Shown here: positions 48,962 through 56,810 of the stretch, one piece after another
Position numbering within the stretch: position 1 is the stretch's first letter
Layout of the letters: every line of letters starts with the position of its first letter
NCBI RefSeq assembly: GCF_017875325.1
Contig: NZ_JAGGMN010000001.1
Location: 1,420,140 to 1,484,139 of the forward strand
Length of the DNA stretch: 64,000 nt
Reading direction: 5' to 3'
DNA from: Methanofollis sp. W23
Lineage (GTDB): Archaea > Halobacteriota > Methanomicrobia > Methanomicrobiales > Methanofollaceae
Notes under the pieces: generated by a model
What the model saw: the letters and a program-made list of their open reading frames with translations, nothing else
Databases searched by the model: none
Told to the model about the DNA's origin: nothing
Translations under genes and position numbers: made by a program

Positions 48962-49336
48962 ATGAAAGCAGAAGAAGTCCTGTACTTTACTCAGAAAGAA
49001 GAAGAGTTCGCCACACTCCTCATCGACATTGGGATCAAGCGCAATGTTGCAAAGGTGCTTGTATATCTTGCCAACACCGATGAGGCAACCTCCCGGGAGA
49101 TCGAGCGTGGCACCGACCTCAGGCAACCTGAGGTCTCGATTGCGATGCGCTACCTCAAGGAGAAGAAGTGGATCAACACTCGCGAGAGCAAGGCCGAGAG
49201 CAAGGGGCGCCCGGTCAAGATCTATTCACTTTCCAAACCGATCAACGAGATCATCGACATTATCGAGAAAAATAAAAGAAAAGAGGTTGATAACCAGCTG
49301 GCGCTCATTGAGAAGGCCAGGGGCCTGATCTCGTAA
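48962..49336 (+). CDS. Winged-helix transcriptional regulator (TrmB/MarR-like)
   Basis: The 124-residue protein has a winged helix at about residues 20-95. IGIKRNVAKVLVYLANTDEATSREIE precedes the recognition segment TDLRQPEVSIAMRYLKEKKWI and a basic wing (SKAESKGRPVKIYSLSK). A C-terminal helix (IDIIEKNKRKEVDNQLALIEKA) probably dimerises. It resembles small euryarchaeal regulators of the TrmB-like DNA-binding type but lacks the sugar-binding domain. GGGTGA precedes the ATG. Its last 32 bases overlap the convergent rpiA gene. Confidence 0.82.
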   Translation: MKAEEVLYFTQKEEEFATLLIDIGIKRNVAKVLVYLANTDEATSREIERGTDLRQPEVSIAMRYLKEKKWINTRESKAESKGRPVKIYSLSKPINEIIDIIEKNKRKEVDNQLALIEKARGLIS

Positions 49337-50021
49337 GGGTCTTGCACCCCCCGCTCTCCCCGACCAGAACCCATATTTTTTCTGCAAATTCCGTAAATAT
49401 CCCGCAGGTCAGGACACCTGGCAGGGCATTCAGTTTTGTCTCAAGTCCTTCAGGATCGGCGATCGTCCCGAAGTCGCAGTCCAGGACAAAGTTTCCATTG
49501 TCAGTGATGACAGGGCCGTCTTTTTTCACGCCTTCCCGCAACGCGGGCGTGCCGCCGAGGGCCGCGACCTGTTTTTCCACAAGGGCGAGGGCATAGGGGA
49601 CGACTTCAAGTGGCACCGGGACATTGAGATGTTCGGAGAGTTTTGATGGGTCCACAACGGTGATGATCCGTTTTGATGCCGCGGCCACGCATTTTTCGCG
49701 GGTGTGCGCCGCACCGCCGCCCTTGATGAGGCGGAAGTCGGCGTCCACCTGGTCGGCGCCATCGATGGTGAGGTCGATCTCAGGGTAATCTACGAGGTCG
49801 GCCACCCTGATCCCGGCCGCCCGCGCCCGCATCGCCGACTGGTACGAGGTCGGGATCCCGACGATAGAGAGCCTTTCTTCTCTGACCCGTTCGCCGATCC
49901 TGAGGATCGCATAATGCGCCGTCGACCCAGTGCCGAGACCGACGACCATCCCGTCCCGCACCTCCTCGGCGGCGGCGAGGCCCGCGACTCGTTTCACTTC
50001 GAGGTTGTCCTGTTTGCTCAT
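49305..50021 (-). CDS. rpiA: Ribose-5-phosphate isomerase A
   Basis: The 238-residue enzyme interconverts ribose 5-phosphate and ribulose 5-phosphate. Family motifs are GLGTGSTAHYAI (about 27-38), GIPTSYQS, IDGADQVDADFRLIKGGGAAHTREK (about 83-108), and DNGNFVLDCDFG. It links to Fae-Hps, which makes ribulose 5-phosphate in archaea lacking the oxidative pentose pathway. The start at 50021 gives the family onset; the 70-residue upstream extension is spacer DNA. It converges on the HTH gene with a 32-base overlap. Confidence 0.95.
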   Translation of the reverse strand: MSKQDNLEVKRVAGLAAAEEVRDGMVVGLGTGSTAHYAILRIGERVREERLSIVGIPTSYQSAMRARAAGIRVADLVDYPEIDLTIDGADQVDADFRLIKGGGAAHTREKCVAAASKRIITVVDPSKLSEHLNVPVPLEVVPYALALVEKQVAALGGTPALREGVKKDGPVITDNGNFVLDCDFGTIADPEGLETKLNALPGVLTCGIFTEFAEKIWVLVGESGGCKTLTRSGPWPSQ

Positions 50022-50869
50022 TGAAAAAAAGTATGGAAGCCTGGACAGATAAGGAGTGCCGCCGGGGACCGAGTGCCACGCGAGGGGTGGAGTCTGGAGA
50101 GGACAGACCAATGGCGGACCGAAGTTCCGGGTGAACAGGCGAATTTTCGGTCCTGTAGAATCAGGCACACACCCCAGGGTCCAGGCATAGAGGGAGCATA
50201 TCCCAAAAATATCCACCGCTCGATCAATCACGTGGTTCGAGATTCATCTCTGCCATTTTTCTGCCTTCCCCGCTTCAATCACAATCTTCTCCGGTCACAC
50301 AGCAAGGGCCGGAGAGTTTCAGGATGACTTCAGGATGAAAATGATCTGAGTCTCTGGGTCATGCACCGAACTGGGTTCCTCCTTCTGGGCACGACACTAC
50401 GCAGGAACGTCATCGAATGGCTACCCCAGGCGCGAGATGACGGGGAGGGTTCTGCGATTGAGGGCGGCACACCCGATCATCACGCCTTCCCTAAGACCGG
50501 TGCCGAGGGCGCGGCCCCCAGATCCCCAGGGATTAAGATAGGGACTGGAAGGCACAACCAACGATCATAAAGAGAGAGGTGCCGTCCCCCGCCAATCGCA
50601 ATCGCCGAGGGTGCGGGGGGTGGGCGGGCGGCGAGCCCCCCGTCAAAGAGGACCATCAAGAGGATTTCTACAGGGCCAAAAGTTCCTCAAGTCCACTCCT
50701 GCTCACAGCCAACAGACCTCCAGGAGGAAGATTGAGTCGGGAAGGCGAAGATAAACTTTCATGATGAGTAGGGCACCCTTCCTCTCCCAATTTTGCTGCG
50801 GGGGTGTGGGGGGTGGCACGCCTCCCGCCACAGAACTCCATCCAGATGATTTCTACAAAGCCAAAAAGA
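50022..50869. repeat. Repeat-filled spacer with partial elements
   Basis: GGTCCTGTAGAATCAGG with a GAGCATATCCCAAAA block lies at 50150-50210. A plus-oriented MITE-like core without a clear left end covers about 50460-50677 and ends GAGGATTTCTACAGGGCC. A further right-half copy ends TGATTTCTACAAAGCC at 50862, only 7 bases before the next full element. No gene is supported. Confidence 0.5.
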
Positions 50870-51138
50870 GGCTCTGTAGAAACCCTCTGGATCTCTCTCT
50901 GGTGGGGGGCTTGGCCGTTCGAAGATTTCCAATCTTCTCAACTCCTTCCAGTCGTCCCCCCGAACCCCCCGCAACACGAGAGGTCGAGGACAGCAATCAT
51001 TCTTCAGGGAGGTCGAATATGCCTTCCCAGGTCCTATCATCATCCCGGGGGTCCGGGGGCAGGGCCCCCGGCACGAAGAGGTGGGAAGGAGGGTGAGTCA
51101 CGCGTGCACCTATAAAGGGTGAGAATTTCTACAAAGCC
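50870..51138 (-). mobile_element. MITE-like element, long variant
   Basis: The 269-bp copy runs from GGCTCTGTAGAAACCCTC to GAGAATTTCTACAAAGCC, in minus orientation by its inner sequence. The flanks CAAAAAGA and AAAAAAGA match at 7 of 8 positions. It is longer than the others because about 37 extra bases, including an own small inverted repeat (GAAGATTTCCAATCTTC), sit in one hairpin loop. It was inserted directly beside another element end. Confidence 0.84.
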
Positions 51139-51181
51139 AAAAAAGAAGAAAAACCCTGCCCAGGGTGTGACACAGGGGCGT

Positions 51182-51961
51182 TCACTTCAGGAGGTCGCGG
51201 ATGCCGGCCTCGGCCCCGCTTGCCGTGCAGTCCAGGGTGATCGGGGTGACCGAGACATTCCCTTTCCTGATCGCATGGACATCGGTCCCTTCCTCCGCAT
51301 CATCGACCAGCGGTCCATTGATCCAGTAATACGGCCTCCCGCGCGGGTCAAGGCGCCGCTCCACCCCGGTGTGGAAGAGCTTGCGCGCCAGATGGGTGAC
51401 CTCGTAGCCTCCCTGCACCTTCGAGGGGATGTTCACATTGACGACATCAGTCGCCTCCGGAAACCCGCGTGCAAAGATCCGTTCGCAGACGTCCCGCACC
51501 ACCGTCTTCGCCTCCTCGAAACTGCTCCCCACATGACGCGGGTCGTCGAACTTGTCGCCCTGGTCCCAGACCTGAAGAGAGAAGGCGACCGAAGGCGTCC
51601 CCTGGTTCGAGGCCTCCAGCGCCGCCCCGATCGTGCCCGAGGTCATGATCGACTCATAACTGAGGTTCTCGCCGATGTTGACCCCGCTCACCACCAGGTC
51701 GGGCTTGAGGTCAAGGGCAAAGAGCCCGATGATCACCGAGTCAGTCGGTTTACCGCCGACCGCATAGGCCGGCACCCCGTCGACCGCGATCTTCGTCGCC
51801 CTGATCGGCTCGAAGATCGAGATCGAGCGTCCGACCGCACTCTGCTGGGTCGCGGGAGCCACGACCGTCACGTCGGCGATCTCGGAGAGCGCCTCATATG
51901 CCGCCCAGATCCCGTTGGAATATACACCATCATCATTGGTGAGGAGAATCTTCCGGTCCAT
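51182..51961 (-). CDS. surE: 5'/3'-Nucleotidase SurE
   Basis: The 259-residue metal-dependent phosphatase acts on nucleoside monophosphates. The active site begins ILLTNDDGVYSNGI (Asp10-Asp11), with SGVNIGENLSYESIMTSGTIGAALE near residue 95 and NVNIPS near 175. It lies divergently from mfnD with an 85-base spacer. The length and motifs are normal. Confidence 0.95.
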   Translation of the reverse strand: MDRKILLTNDDGVYSNGIWAAYEALSEIADVTVVAPATQQSAVGRSISIFEPIRATKIAVDGVPAYAVGGKPTDSVIIGLFALDLKPDLVVSGVNIGENLSYESIMTSGTIGAALEASNQGTPSVAFSLQVWDQGDKFDDPRHVGSSFEEAKTVVRDVCERIFARGFPEATDVVNVNIPSKVQGGYEVTHLARKLFHTGVERRLDPRGRPYYWINGPLVDDAEEGTDVHAIRKGNVSVTPITLDCTASGAEAGIRDLLK

Positions 51962-52046
51962 CGTTGGTTGAATGAGTGTACCCCCTTCCCTGATAGTCGT
52001 TTGCGATCAATATCTACATCTTCGGTCGGTGCCAATCCAGTAATGA

Positions 52047-52937
52047 ATGAGGGCATTTCTTGCTGAATACACAGTCTTCCATGACCCCGACCTCGCGGTG
52101 GAAGGGCGGGCCATGCTGAAGATCCTCTCTGAGAGTTTTGCACGCTGTGGCTACGAAGTGGTCTATCCGCGCGACGGAGACCTGATGGCCGAGATCGAGG
52201 GCCTCGCTCCTGACTGCGACGTCGGACTGATCATCGCCCCCGACCACCTCCTCGCCCCCCTCACTAAAAAACTCGAAGACTGCACACGTAACATCGGATG
52301 CGGATCGATGAACATCGCCCTCTGCGCCAACAAAAAGCGGTCTCTCCAGGTGCTTGCCGCACACGGCATCCCGGTCCCTGCAGAGAAGACCGACGGACTT
52401 AAGGTGGTGAAACCGATCCGTGGGTGCGACACCTACAACACCAGACTCACCGAGGCGTCGCCAGGCCCCGACGAGATCGGGCAGGAATATATCGAGGGCG
52501 AACCCATGTCGGTCAGCCTCATCGGGAGCCGGATCGTCGGCGAAGCCTGTCTCTACTTCTCAGGAGCAGAACCGCTCGTCCTCTCCCTCAACCGGCAGAA
52601 GATCACCCTCGGCGAGGACGGCTACTTCGCCTACCATGGCGGCGAGACCCCGGTCGACCACTCCATGAAAGACGAGATCGTCAGGACCGCCGTGGAGGCG
52701 GCGACGGTACTCGGGTGCCAGGGCTATGTCGGGGTCGACCTCGTCGTCGGCGACCGCCCCTATGTGCTGGAAGTAAACCCCAGGATGACGACGAGCATGG
52801 TCGGGATCGCCGCCTGCATGGAGGAAGAGATCGCCGCCCTCCTCGTCGACGCCTCCCACGGGGACGTGCCGGCCGACGGAGTGCATCTCAAAGGAAGAGT
52901 GGAGTTCGACCGCGAGGGGCGGGTGACGCCCCTATGA
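52047..52937 (+). CDS. mfnD: Tyramine-L-glutamate ligase (ATP-grasp), methanofuran biosynthesis
   Basis: The 296-residue ATP-grasp protein matches MfnD, which joins the gamma-carboxyl of glutamate to tyramine. Features are an N-terminal Rossmann-like half (AEYTVFHDPDLAVEGRAML), KVVKPIRGCDT (ATP-binding lysine, near residue 120), QEYIEGEPMSVSLIG (near 148), and the metal-binding VLEVNPRMTTSMVG (near 243). It overlaps mfnF by 4 bases (ATGA). Methanofuran carries the first C1 unit of CO2 reduction, so this operon is central to methanogenesis. Confidence 0.9.
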   Translation: MRAFLAEYTVFHDPDLAVEGRAMLKILSESFARCGYEVVYPRDGDLMAEIEGLAPDCDVGLIIAPDHLLAPLTKKLEDCTRNIGCGSMNIALCANKKRSLQVLAAHGIPVPAEKTDGLKVVKPIRGCDTYNTRLTEASPGPDEIGQEYIEGEPMSVSLIGSRIVGEACLYFSGAEPLVLSLNRQKITLGEDGYFAYHGGETPVDHSMKDEIVRTAVEAATVLGCQGYVGVDLVVGDRPYVLEVNPRMTTSMVGIAACMEEEIAALLVDASHGDVPADGVHLKGRVEFDREGRVTPL

Positions 52938-53866
52938 TCGGCATCGACATCGGCGGGGCGAATCTGAAGGTGGTGGACAGAGACGGAGCCCACATCCATT
53001 ACTGTCCCCTCTGGAAGGAGGCCCCGCTCACCGACCTGCTTGCTCCCTATGCTAAAGGCGGCGTGAACGCCGCGGTCGTGATGAGCGGCGAACTTGCCGA
53101 CAGTTTCTCGTCCAAGGCCGAGGGGATCAAATTTATCGTGGATGCCGTGCAGGAGTCTTTCCCTGACGCCCTCTTCTACGGGACCGACGGGACCTTCCAT
53201 GAAGGTCCGGTGCCCGAACTCGCCGCCGCGAACTGGCTGGCTTCTGCAGACTATCTCCGCGGCCGTTATCCCAACGCCACCCTCCTTGACGTCGGGAGCA
53301 CCACCGCCGACATCATCCCGCTCAACACCTTCGACGACCTCTGCGGGCTCACCGACCTCCTCCGCCTCCAGCAGGGCTACCTGGTCTACACCGGGATGCT
53401 CAGGACAAATGTCGCCACCCTGGTCAGGGCCGTCGAGGTGGGAGGAGTCTTCACCCCGGTCTCGACCGAATACTTCGCGTGCAGCGGCGACGTCCACCTG
53501 GTCCTCGGCCAGATCAAACCAGAAGACTATACTGCGCCCACCCCGGACGGTGGCCCTGTCACCGTGGAAGCGGCGATGCGCCGGCTTGCCAGGGTCGTCT
53601 GCGCCGACCTCGAAGAGATCGGCGAAGAGGCGGTACGGGGGATCGCCGTCCAGTGCTGGTCTGCCCAGGCCGGGATGATCGTCAGGGCGGTCGGCACCTG
53701 CATGGGAACCCACGGGTGCAACCAGGTCCTCTGCGGCGGGATCGGGTCGCCGGTCTTTGCCGGGATGCTCTCTGGCACCGACCTGAACCGTGAGCTCAAT
53801 GGGATGGCCGACGCCCTGCCCGCGTATGCCGTCCTGGAGGTGGCAGAACGCGATCCGTCACGCTGA
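52934..53866 (+). CDS. mfnF: MfnF-type ATP-dependent enzyme of methanofuran biosynthesis
   Basis: The 310-residue protein has the actin/Hsp70-like ATPase fold of the hydantoinase/oxoprolinase-related family, starting IGIDIGGANLKVV. It has LLDVGSTTADIIPL near residue 117 (second phosphate motif) and QVLCGGIGSPVFAGML near 270 (adenosine motif). The family couples the aminomethylfuran phosphate to gamma-glutamyltyramine. The start is at 52934, overlapping mfnD; a much longer frame running back inside mfnD is not real. The next small frame begins at its stop. Confidence 0.88.
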   Translation: MIGIDIGGANLKVVDRDGAHIHYCPLWKEAPLTDLLAPYAKGGVNAAVVMSGELADSFSSKAEGIKFIVDAVQESFPDALFYGTDGTFHEGPVPELAAANWLASADYLRGRYPNATLLDVGSTTADIIPLNTFDDLCGLTDLLRLQQGYLVYTGMLRTNVATLVRAVEVGGVFTPVSTEYFACSGDVHLVLGQIKPEDYTAPTPDGGPVTVEAAMRRLARVVCADLEEIGEEAVRGIAVQCWSAQAGMIVRAVGTCMGTHGCNQVLCGGIGSPVFAGMLSGTDLNRELNGMADALPAYAVLEVAERDPSR

Positions 53867-54093
53867 GCCTGCTCCTCCTTGCAGGCTCACTCCTCGTCAC
53901 GGCAGTCTGCTTTCTCTCAGGACTCCCGTTTTTCATTCTCTTCCTCTTCATCCCGCTCATCCCCTTCCTTGGACGGAGACCGCGGCAGGTGAAGCGGTGC
54001 CCGGTCTGCGGCTGGGAGACCACAGGCCGCGAGGACTTCTGCCCCTGGGACGGGAGTCACCTGGCTCCTGCCGATGGTGAGAGAGATGAGTGA
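53863..54093 (+). CDS. Possible membrane-anchored zinc-ribbon protein (no standard start codon)
   Basis: An open frame of about 76 codons overlaps the mfnF stop (CTGA). It encodes one hydrophobic segment (LLLLAGSLLVTAVCFLSGLP and on) and a basic linker. A plausible zinc ribbon with CPVCGW...FCPWDG spacing follows. No ATG, GTG or TTG exists in this frame before the domain; CTG at 53863 is the only near-start. The good domain arrangement suggests a real gene with unusual initiation, coupling or frameshift from mfnF, or a recent start-codon loss. The antisense gene ends inside it. Confidence 0.42.
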   Translation: MSLLLLAGSLLVTAVCFLSGLPFFILFLFIPLIPFLGRRPRQVKRCPVCGWETTGREDFCPWDGSHLAPADGERDE

Positions 54094-54543
54094 GAGGAGA
54101 GATCCGGGCAGGTGCAGTCCCCAGAGTTCGATGGACGGGATCGACCCGAGTTCGAGAGCGGCATAGTTCCTGACCGAGCCGCGGTCGAGGACGATGCCCA
54201 TGGCGGCAAGAACCCGTGCCGCCCGGCTGAAAGAATACTCCCTGGCAAACACCCGGCAGAGGTCGACGACCGGTGCCCCCACCCTGGTGTCAGGATAGAA
54301 AGGGGCCGGGGCCGAACAGAGCGCTCTGCACCGGGTACAATAATATCGCCGCACCCAGACCGAGATCTCAGTGCGTCCTTTTGCGGTTTTAATCACTGCA
54401 AACCGCCGTTTCTTCATGTCATGCCCCCGCACCTCCCCGCCACACTCCGGACAACTGGAAAGGTCTGAGAATTCCACGCCGTCAAGCGCCGAGAACGAGG
54501 TCGCGACAAGGTCGGCGAGCATGGGCGGCACAGGCACCTGCAT
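53917..54543 (-). CDS. Zinc-finger-containing hypothetical protein (208 aa)
   Basis: An AGGAG site 6 bases before the ATG supports the start. The first 150 residues contain CPECGG (about 34-39) and YYCTRCRALC (about 67-76), forming a four-Cys zinc site. Then comes a helical region FAREYSFSRAARVLAAMGIVLDRGSVRNY that looks like the N-terminal zinc/HTH part of a transposase or regulator. The last 60 residues are Pro- and acid-rich and are antisense to the zinc-ribbon frame at 53863-54093, so they may be non-functional overhang. No catalytic domain is present. I cannot assign a function. Confidence 0.6.
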   Translation of the reverse strand: MQVPVPPMLADLVATSFSALDGVEFSDLSSCPECGGEVRGHDMKKRRFAVIKTAKGRTEISVWVRRYYCTRCRALCSAPAPFYPDTRVGAPVVDLCRVFAREYSFSRAARVLAAMGIVLDRGSVRNYAALELGSIPSIELWGLHLPGSLLSLISLTIGRSQVTPVPGAEVLAACGLPAADRAPLHLPRSPSKEGDERDEEEENEKRES

Positions 54544-54741
54544 ACTCTACTCCTGCGCTCCCCCACTTTTTCAATCTATCAGCATGGGAAGGTAAACCAA
54601 AACCCATGCAGGTTAATGAGGTGTGATTCCAAAATCAGGAGACATGAGGGCGTCCGTCCACCACTATTCACCAAATACGATCGCGAGAGGGGGTAACCTT
54701 ATATGCCGTCTCTGTGACATTTTTCCATCCGAGGTTTTTCC
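54544..54741. promoter_or_regulatory. fdhAB promoter region
   Basis: CTTATATG at 54698-54705 is a TATA box 37-44 bases before fdhA. GAGG at 54731-54734 is the ribosome site. The remainder, toward the divergent zinc-finger gene, shows no repeats. Confidence 0.55.
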
Positions 54742-56808
54742 ATGGACGTAAAGTATGTTCGAACGACATGCCCGTACTGCGGTACCGGGTGTTCCTTCAA
54801 CCTCGTGGTCAAGGACGGAAAGGTCTGCGGCGTCCAGCCGTACCACCGTTCCCCTGTCAACGAGGGAAAGGTCTGCCCCAAGGGCACCTATGCATGGGAA
54901 TTTGTGAACCGTGAGGACCGCCTCACCACGCCGCTCATCAAGAAGGACGGCGAGTTTGTCGAAGCGACCTGGGAAGAGGCCTACGACCTCATCGCCCAGA
55001 AGCTCAAGTCCTTCAAGCCTGACGAGATGGCCTGCCTCTCCTCAGCCCGTACCTCCAACGAGGACAACTACGCGCTGATGAAGTTCGCCCGTGGCGCCCT
55101 CAAGACCCGCCACATCGACCACTGCGCCCGTCTCTGCCACGCGTCAACCGTCGCAGGGCTTGCCGCCTCCTTCGGCTCAGGCGCGATGACCAACTCCATC
55201 CTGGACATCGCCGAGTCCAAGTGCGTCTTTATCATCGGGTCCAACACCTTTGAGCAGCACCCGCTCATCGGCCGCAAGATCATGCAGGCAAAGATGAACG
55301 GTGCAAAGGTCATCTACGCCGACCCGCGTCTCACCGCCACCGGCAAGCAGGCCGACCTGTACATGCAGTTCCGCTCTGGTTCCGATGTCGCCATCCTGAA
55401 CTGTATCATGGGCGAGATCATCCGCAATGGCTGGGAAGACAAGGAATGGATCCAGAACCGTGCAAAGAACTATGAAGAACTGAAAGAAGTTGTTCTGAAG
55501 GACGACTACCTGCCCGAGAATGTCGAGAAGATCTCCGGCATCCCGGCAGATCAGCTCAAGACCGCGGCAGAGTGGATCGGGACCGCCGAGTCGTCTGCCC
55601 TTCTCTACTCGATGGGTATCACCCAGCACACCGTCGGTGTCGACAACGTGAAGTCCACCGCAAACCTCCAGATGCTCACCGGCAACATCGGAAAGCGCGG
55701 AGGCGGTGTGAACGCACTCCGTGGCCAGAACAACGTGCAGGGCGCCTGCGACATGGGTGCACTCCCGGTCGTCTTCACCGCCTACCAGAAGGTCACCGAC
55801 GAAGCCGTCCACAAGAAGTTCGCCGACGCATGGGGCTTCCCCGACGGGATCTGCGAGCCGAAGAACGGCTACGAGGTCACCGTCATGATGGACGTCCTCA
55901 CCGACAACCCTGGCGAGCTCAAGGCGATGTACATCATGGGCGAGAACCCGATGCTCTCCGACCCTGACCTCACCCACGTCGAGAAGGCACTCAAGAGCCT
56001 TGAGTTCCTGGTCGTGCAGGACATCTTCATGACCGAGACCGCCGCCATCGCCGACGTCGTGCTCCCGGCCACCTGCTATGCAGAGAAGACCGGCACCCAG
56101 ACCTCGACTGAGCGGCGTGTCCAGATGTGGCACAAGGCCCAGGACGCCCCAGGCGACGCCAAGCTCGACTGGCAGATCCTCGCCGAACTCGCCGCCAAGA
56201 TGGGCTATGCCGACCAGTTCTCCTGGAAGACGTCAGAGGATGTCTTCAACGAGATGCGCTCACTCACTCCCTCCTATGCAGGGATGACCTACGAGCGGCT
56301 CGAGAAGCCTGAAGCACTCCACTGGCCGTGCCCCACAGAGGACCACCCCGGGACCCCGATCCTCCACATCGGCAAGTGCTCCCACCCAGACGGCATGGGT
56401 GTCATGCACCCAATCGAGTGGAAGCCGCCGGCGGAAGTTCCTGACGAGGAGTACCCGCTTGTCCTCACCACCGGCAGGTGCCTCTTCCACTGGCACACCG
56501 GTTCCATGACCCGCCGTTCCGAGCACCTCCACGCCGAGGTCCCGACCGGCTGGATCGAACTCAACCCCGAGGATGCCAAGGAACTCGGCATCGTCGATGG
56601 TGAGATGGTCAAGGCGACCTCCCGCCGTGGTACCGTCAATGTCCCGGCAAAGGTCACGAAGGATATCATGAAGGGTGTCACTTTCATGCCGTTCCACTTT
56701 GCCGAGTGCGCAGCAAACGTTCTCACCAACAATGCCCTCGACCCGATCGCCAAGATCCCGGAGTTCAAGGCATGTGCGGTGAAGGTTGAGAAGATCCAGG
56801 AGGCCTGA
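54742..56808 (+). CDS. fdhA: Formate dehydrogenase alpha subunit (molybdopterin-dependent)
   Basis: The 688-residue catalytic subunit oxidises formate to CO2 and passes electrons to FdhB and F420 or to heterodisulfide reductase. An N-terminal [4Fe-4S] site is formed by Cys10, Cys13, Cys17 and Cys45. The active-site residue, selenocysteine in some homologues, is Cys132 in HCARLCHAST. Molybdopterin guanine dinucleotide-binding segments include GSNTFEQHPLIGRK, LTGNIGKRGGGVNALRGQNNVQGACD and TTGRCLFHWHTGSMTRR. FdhB follows after 2 bases. Confidence 0.96.
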   Translation: MDVKYVRTTCPYCGTGCSFNLVVKDGKVCGVQPYHRSPVNEGKVCPKGTYAWEFVNREDRLTTPLIKKDGEFVEATWEEAYDLIAQKLKSFKPDEMACLSSARTSNEDNYALMKFARGALKTRHIDHCARLCHASTVAGLAASFGSGAMTNSILDIAESKCVFIIGSNTFEQHPLIGRKIMQAKMNGAKVIYADPRLTATGKQADLYMQFRSGSDVAILNCIMGEIIRNGWEDKEWIQNRAKNYEELKEVVLKDDYLPENVEKISGIPADQLKTAAEWIGTAESSALLYSMGITQHTVGVDNVKSTANLQMLTGNIGKRGGGVNALRGQNNVQGACDMGALPVVFTAYQKVTDEAVHKKFADAWGFPDGICEPKNGYEVTVMMDVLTDNPGELKAMYIMGENPMLSDPDLTHVEKALKSLEFLVVQDIFMTETAAIADVVLPATCYAEKTGTQTSTERRVQMWHKAQDAPGDAKLDWQILAELAAKMGYADQFSWKTSEDVFNEMRSLTPSYAGMTYERLEKPEALHWPCPTEDHPGTPILHIGKCSHPDGMGVMHPIEWKPPAEVPDEEYPLVLTTGRCLFHWHTGSMTRRSEHLHAEVPTGWIELNPEDAKELGIVDGEMVKATSRRGTVNVPAKVTKDIMKGVTFMPFHFAECAANVLTNNALDPIAKIPEFKACAVKVEKIQEA

Positions 56809-56810
56809 AA

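Noticed and set aside
49022..49336. Frame-shifted alternative reading of the HTH gene (99 codons, + strand)
   Set aside because: Serine/arginine-rich shadow frame without motif; the main frame has a clear winged helix and ribosome site.
52424..53866. 480-codon frame with extension running back into mfnD before mfnF
   Set aside because: The extension is Arg-rich shadow sequence of mfnD; MfnF starts at 52934 with the usual IGIDIGGAN onset and an ATGA overlap.
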